A DNA stretch of 64,000 bases, taken from BD2-11 sp965115885. Its GTDB lineage: Bacteria; Gemmatimonadota; Gemmatimonadetes; Longimicrobiales; Gaopeijiaceae. Numbering within the stretch: the stretch's first letter is position 1; each line of letters begins with the position of its first letter. This document shows, piece after piece, positions 61,175 through 64,000 of this stretch. The stretch spans positions 1,240,001-1,304,000 of the forward strand of contig OZ220479.1 in NCBI GenBank assembly GCA_965115885.1. Direction: 5' to 3'. Position numbers and translations under genes: made by a program. The notes under the pieces are model-generated. The model saw only the letters and a program-made list of their open reading frames with translations, made no database searches and was not told the origin of the DNA.

Positions 61175-64000
61175 TTACCAGCCCGGCGCCAAGGTGAAGC
61201 CCCAGTGCCAGCCCTTGTCGGGCCGTTGGAAGGGGTAGGCGTAGTAGCTCTCCAGGATCATGAACCCGAGCAGGTTGACGCGCGCCGAGACGCCGGTGCT
61301 GAAAACGGGGACACGGTCCCGGGTGGTTCGGTCGAAGCGCAGGTCCACGTCCCCGAAGTCGTCCCACGCCAAGCCCACGTCGGCGAAGGTCACCAGCTCG
61401 ATGGGCAGGAAGGGCAGGTCGAGCAGCCCGAACTGGCTCACGCCGGTGAGCGGGACGCGCATCTCGAAGTTGAAGACCTGCACGCGCTGCCCGAACAGCT
61501 GCTGGTATCTGTCGGATTCCGTGCAGATCTCGTTCCGCACGCAGGCGCTGAAGTCGAAACTCTCCCGCGCGTAGCCGCGGATCAGGTTCTCGTACCCCAG
61601 GAAGATCTGGCGCAGTCCGACTTTGGCCTCCTCCTCCGTGATCCCGTAGCGTCCGTAGTGCAGCCCGCGGAAGGCGACGGTCAGCTCGCGCACCGGGTTG
61701 AAGTACCGCCGGTAGTCGGCGGTCAGGGTCCGGAAGTCGGCGGTGCCCACCGTGTTCTCCACCTCGAACCGGTAGCGCGAGCCCCGCACCGGGGAGGTGA
61801 AGGCGGAGTAGGAGTTGTCGCCGACCAGCGCGAGCGACGCGTGCACCATGTTGATCGGCGGCTGCGTGTTGTCCAGCTCGCGGACGCGGCGGTCCGCCAG
61901 CCGCCCGAGCGGGTCGAAGTAGAGATGCTCCTCCTCGAGATCGAAGGAGTACCGGGTCAGGCCGAAGCGGCTCTCGATGCGCTGGGTGGTGGAGAAGGGG
62001 TACGCCAGCATTCCGGTCGCGGAGTCGATGAAGATGCGTTCCCGGAGCGCCCTGTAGGCGAAGGTGTCGTTCGGCGTGCGCTCGAAGCTCGCCCACAGCA
62101 ACTGGTACGGGATCCGTCCCCCGGAAACGCCCCAGTTCCAGCGCCGCTTCATGTTCTGGTACAGGAACTGCCCCCCCAGGTCCTTGAAGGTGCCCTGGGC
62201 TTGGACGGCGACGCCCAGGCTGCGGTCGCCCAGCATGTCGCTGAAGAACGCCGCGGCTCCGCCCTGCAGGTTGTTGCCGTAGATGTCGCCGGCTCCGATG
62301 CCGATCATGGGTTGGCCCACGTAGTCGAGCTTCAGGCCGGAATCGTACGCGGACGCTTCCTCGGAGAGGTAGGCGCCCGCGGGCGGCAGTCCGGTGATCG
62401 GATCGCCCAGGTACTGCGCGACCCGGCTCCTGACCAGCGGTTCGGAAGGCGGGATCAGACGGCCTTGCGGAACTCCCGCGCCCGCGCGCGCGAGCTCTTG
62501 GGCGGCGCCCGCCTCCTGCGAGGAGAGCGAATAGATGTGGAACTCGAATTCGTCGAAGACCGAGAACACCAGGGTGCCGGTCCGAGATGCGACGCTCATG
62601 GCCGGCGAACCGCTCGTGATCCCGCTGACCGCGGTCGCGATGTTGGTGACCCGGTAGATGTCGCCCGTGGACAGGTTGACGCGGTAGACGTCGCTGAACC
62701 CGTCCTGGTCGGAGATGAAGTACAGGCTCTGGCCGTCCGGAGTGAACTGCGGGTTCAGGTGCTTGACGTTCCCGAACAGCTCGAGCGTGCGCACGTCCCG
62801 GGTCTCCATGTCCAGAAGCGCGATGCGCGGGCGGCTGAAGACGAGGTCGCCGAAGTCCGTCTCCCCTCCCCGGTCGGTCACGAAGGCGAGCGTCGAGCCG
62901 TCCGGCGAAAAGGCGGGCTGCATGTCGCCGTGCTTGTCGTGGGTGAGTCGGGACACCCGGTCGGTCTCGAGATCCACCATGAACAGGTCCGAGATGCCCC
63001 CGGACTGGCCGGAGAAGACGATGGAGCGCCCGTCCGGGGACCACGCGGGGTTCGAGATGGCGCCGATGTTGGCGTCCTCCACCTCGATGCGCCGTTCCAC
63101 GTCCGAGTTGTCGACGTCCACGATCACCAGTTGGTTGTCGCCCTCGGCGATGGCCACGAAGGCGAACGACGTCCCGTCCGGAGACCATGAGCCCGAGGAG
63201 TCGAGGAAGCGGAGCGCGTCCATGTGCGCGTCCGTGGCGGCGCTGGAGAGCTTGCGGACGATCCTCCCGGTGCGCGCGTCGGCCATGTAGAGGTCGACCG
63301 AGAAGAGGTCCTTCTCGGAGATGAAGGCCACGTAGCGGCCGTCGGGGCTGACCGAGGGCGCCACGTTCTGGCTTCCCGCGCCGGTGGAGGGCGCCAGCAG
63401 GAGCGCGCCCACCTCGCCCGGCGCGGAGCGGCCGGCCATGAGCGGCCGGTACTCGCTCTCGATGGCCCGGTGCCACTCCATCGAGACCGTGTCCTGGGTC
63501 TTGCCCAGCACGCTCACGATGGCGTTCTCCCAGCCCACCCGGAGCGAGCGGCGGTACAGCTCGGTGACCGCCTCGTCGCCGTAGGTGCCGCCCACGTAGG
63601 TCCAGAAGGCCTGGCCGAAGCGGTAGGGGAAGAAACGCCGTTCCCGCGTCATCTGCTCGAGCGTCGGGACGTCGTCGCGCAGCAGAGCGTCGCGTAGCCA
63701 CATGGCCGTGAGCGGGTCCTCGCGTCCGACCGAAAGGTATTCGGCCATCCCCTCCACCACCCAGAGCGGGAGCTGGGCCATGCCGCGCAGTCCGCCTCCG
63801 CTGCGGGACTGGGCGATGTTGTACTGGAACGCGTGCACCAGCTCGTGCCCGAGCACGTGGTCGGTGTCGTGATAGGTGCCGGCCAGCGGCATGATGACGC
63901 GGTTCTTGAGCGACTCGGTCACCCCGCCGGTGCCTTCGCTGATGAATCCCGCGAGCGTGTTGGTCTGTTGGAAGTCGGGATGGTCGGCGTAGAGGATGAC
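61175..64000 (-). CDS. Peptidase-MA-like metalloprotease fused to PD40 propeller and surface-antigen barrel (N-terminus outside window)
   Basis: 942 codons are visible, open at the right edge. Near the visible start, VLGHELVHAFQYN carries the HExxH zinc-protease motif, followed by the gluzincin-type VVEGMAEYLSVG with a third ligand Glu. At residues about 230-500 are TolB/PD40 propeller repeats (APSVSPDGRYVAFISEKD, NPAWSPDGRSIVFSGQSGG, QPAFSPDGSTLAFVTDRGG, NPQFTPDGQSLYFISDQDG). The C-terminal 400 residues form a BamA/Omp85-like surface-antigen barrel (FLGYENLIRGYARESFDFSA, PFLPIELVTFADVGLAWDDF) ending with aromatic strands. It is probably an outer-membrane protease facing the periplasm or cell surface. 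The start and signal peptide lie beyond 64000. Confidence 0.88.
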   Translation of the reverse strand, partial: VILYADHPDFQQTNTLAGFISEGTGGVTESLKNRVIMPLAGTYHDTDHVLGHELVHAFQYNIAQSRSGGGLRGMAQLPLWVVEGMAEYLSVGREDPLTAMWLRDALLRDDVPTLEQMTRERRFFPYRFGQAFWTYVGGTYGDEAVTELYRRSLRVGWENAIVSVLGKTQDTVSMEWHRAIESEYRPLMAGRSAPGEVGALLLAPSTGAGSQNVAPSVSPDGRYVAFISEKDLFSVDLYMADARTGRIVRKLSSAATDAHMDALRFLDSSGSWSPDGTSFAFVAIAEGDNQLVIVDVDNSDVERRIEVEDANIGAISNPAWSPDGRSIVFSGQSGGISDLFMVDLETDRVSRLTHDKHGDMQPAFSPDGSTLAFVTDRGGETDFGDLVFSRPRIALLDMETRDVRTLELFGNVKHLNPQFTPDGQSLYFISDQDGFSDVYRVNLSTGDIYRVTNIATAVSGITSGSPAMSVASRTGTLVFSVFDEFEFHIYSLSSQEAGAAQELARAGAGVPQGRLIPPSEPLVRSRVAQYLGDPITGLPPAGAYLSEEASAYDSGLKLDYVGQPMIGIGAGDIYGNNLQGGAAAFFSDMLGDRSLGVAVQAQGTFKDLGGQFLYQNMKRRWNWGVSGGRIPYQLLWASFERTPNDTFAYRALRERIFIDSATGMLAYPFSTTQRIESRFGLTRYSFDLEEEHLYFDPLGRLADRRVRELDNTQPPINMVHASLALVGDNSYSAFTSPVRGSRYRFEVENTVGTADFRTLTADYRRYFNPVRELTVAFRGLHYGRYGITEEEAKVGLRQIFLGYENLIRGYARESFDFSACVRNEICTESDRYQQLFGQRVQVFNFEMRVPLTGVSQFGLLDLPFLPIELVTFADVGLAWDDFGDVDLRFDRTTRDRVPVFSTGVSARVNLLGFMILESYYAYPFQRPDKGWHWGFTLAPGW

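Overview
The window is high-GC bacterial chromosome with dense coding and signs of a Gram-negative cell: two TonB-dependent receptors, an Mla-type lipid transporter, several outer-membrane barrels and lipoproteins. The gene set includes a long sortilin/BNR-propeller secreted protein, a peptidase-MA/PD40/beta-barrel fusion, TonB receptors of the NGKRRH type, an SSS symporter with a DUF3311 partner, and paired NfeD and FloA. This mix suggests a Gemmatimonadota-like organism, possibly marine or host-associated, but that is inferred from gene content and not from a marker gene.

Layout. 1-5.5 kb is accessory DNA: an IS110 transposase cut by the window edge, an intact IS3-family element (587-2077, 3-bp target duplication), a truncated IS1595 transposase, then an unrecognised operon (small ORF, TerB-like/hydrophobic protein, 480-residue protein; 2892-5476). 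5.7-17.1 kb is one giant repetitive lipoprotein gene on the minus strand. 17.1-18.5 kb holds simple repeats and a dead integrase-type transposase. 18.5-32.3 kb, all minus, is metabolic: TonB receptor, chorismate mutase, symporter, two enoyl-CoA hydratases, hydroxyacyl-CoA dehydrogenase, thiolase, aldehyde dehydrogenase and a BNR-propeller protein. 32.6-37.8 kb, plus, carries NfeD, FloA, a small membrane partner and NAD synthetase. 38.3-42.9 kb is an iron/haem operon behind a perfect Fur-like palindrome: a CbiX-type chelatase lipoprotein, an HmuY-like lipoprotein and a TonB receptor. It converges on aconitase (42.7-45.5 kb). 46-50.5 kb has a coiled-coil membrane protein, tRNA-Leu(CAA), a DUF374 acyltransferase and an MlaE-MlaF-MlaD operon.

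50.5-61.1 kb is an insertion-sequence graveyard: ISNCY, IS1182, IS3, IS630 and IS21 pieces, a second IS3-family copy in inverse orientation, a thymidylate kinase cut by that copy, an N-terminal stub of an AAA ATPase, an AT-richer three-TM protein and an outer-membrane barrel. 61.2-64 kb is the peptidase/propeller/barrel protein, which runs off the right edge.

The observations most worth following are: (i) the unrecognised operon at 2.9-5.5 kb; (ii) a 38-nt palindrome in the 3' non-coding part of both IS3 copies, where the stem is kept by compensatory changes rather than by sequence; (iii) the Fur-linked chelatase/HmuY/receptor operon; (iv) recent two-module DNA duplications inside the giant lipoprotein gene. 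All identifications are by reading the sequence; no database search was run.
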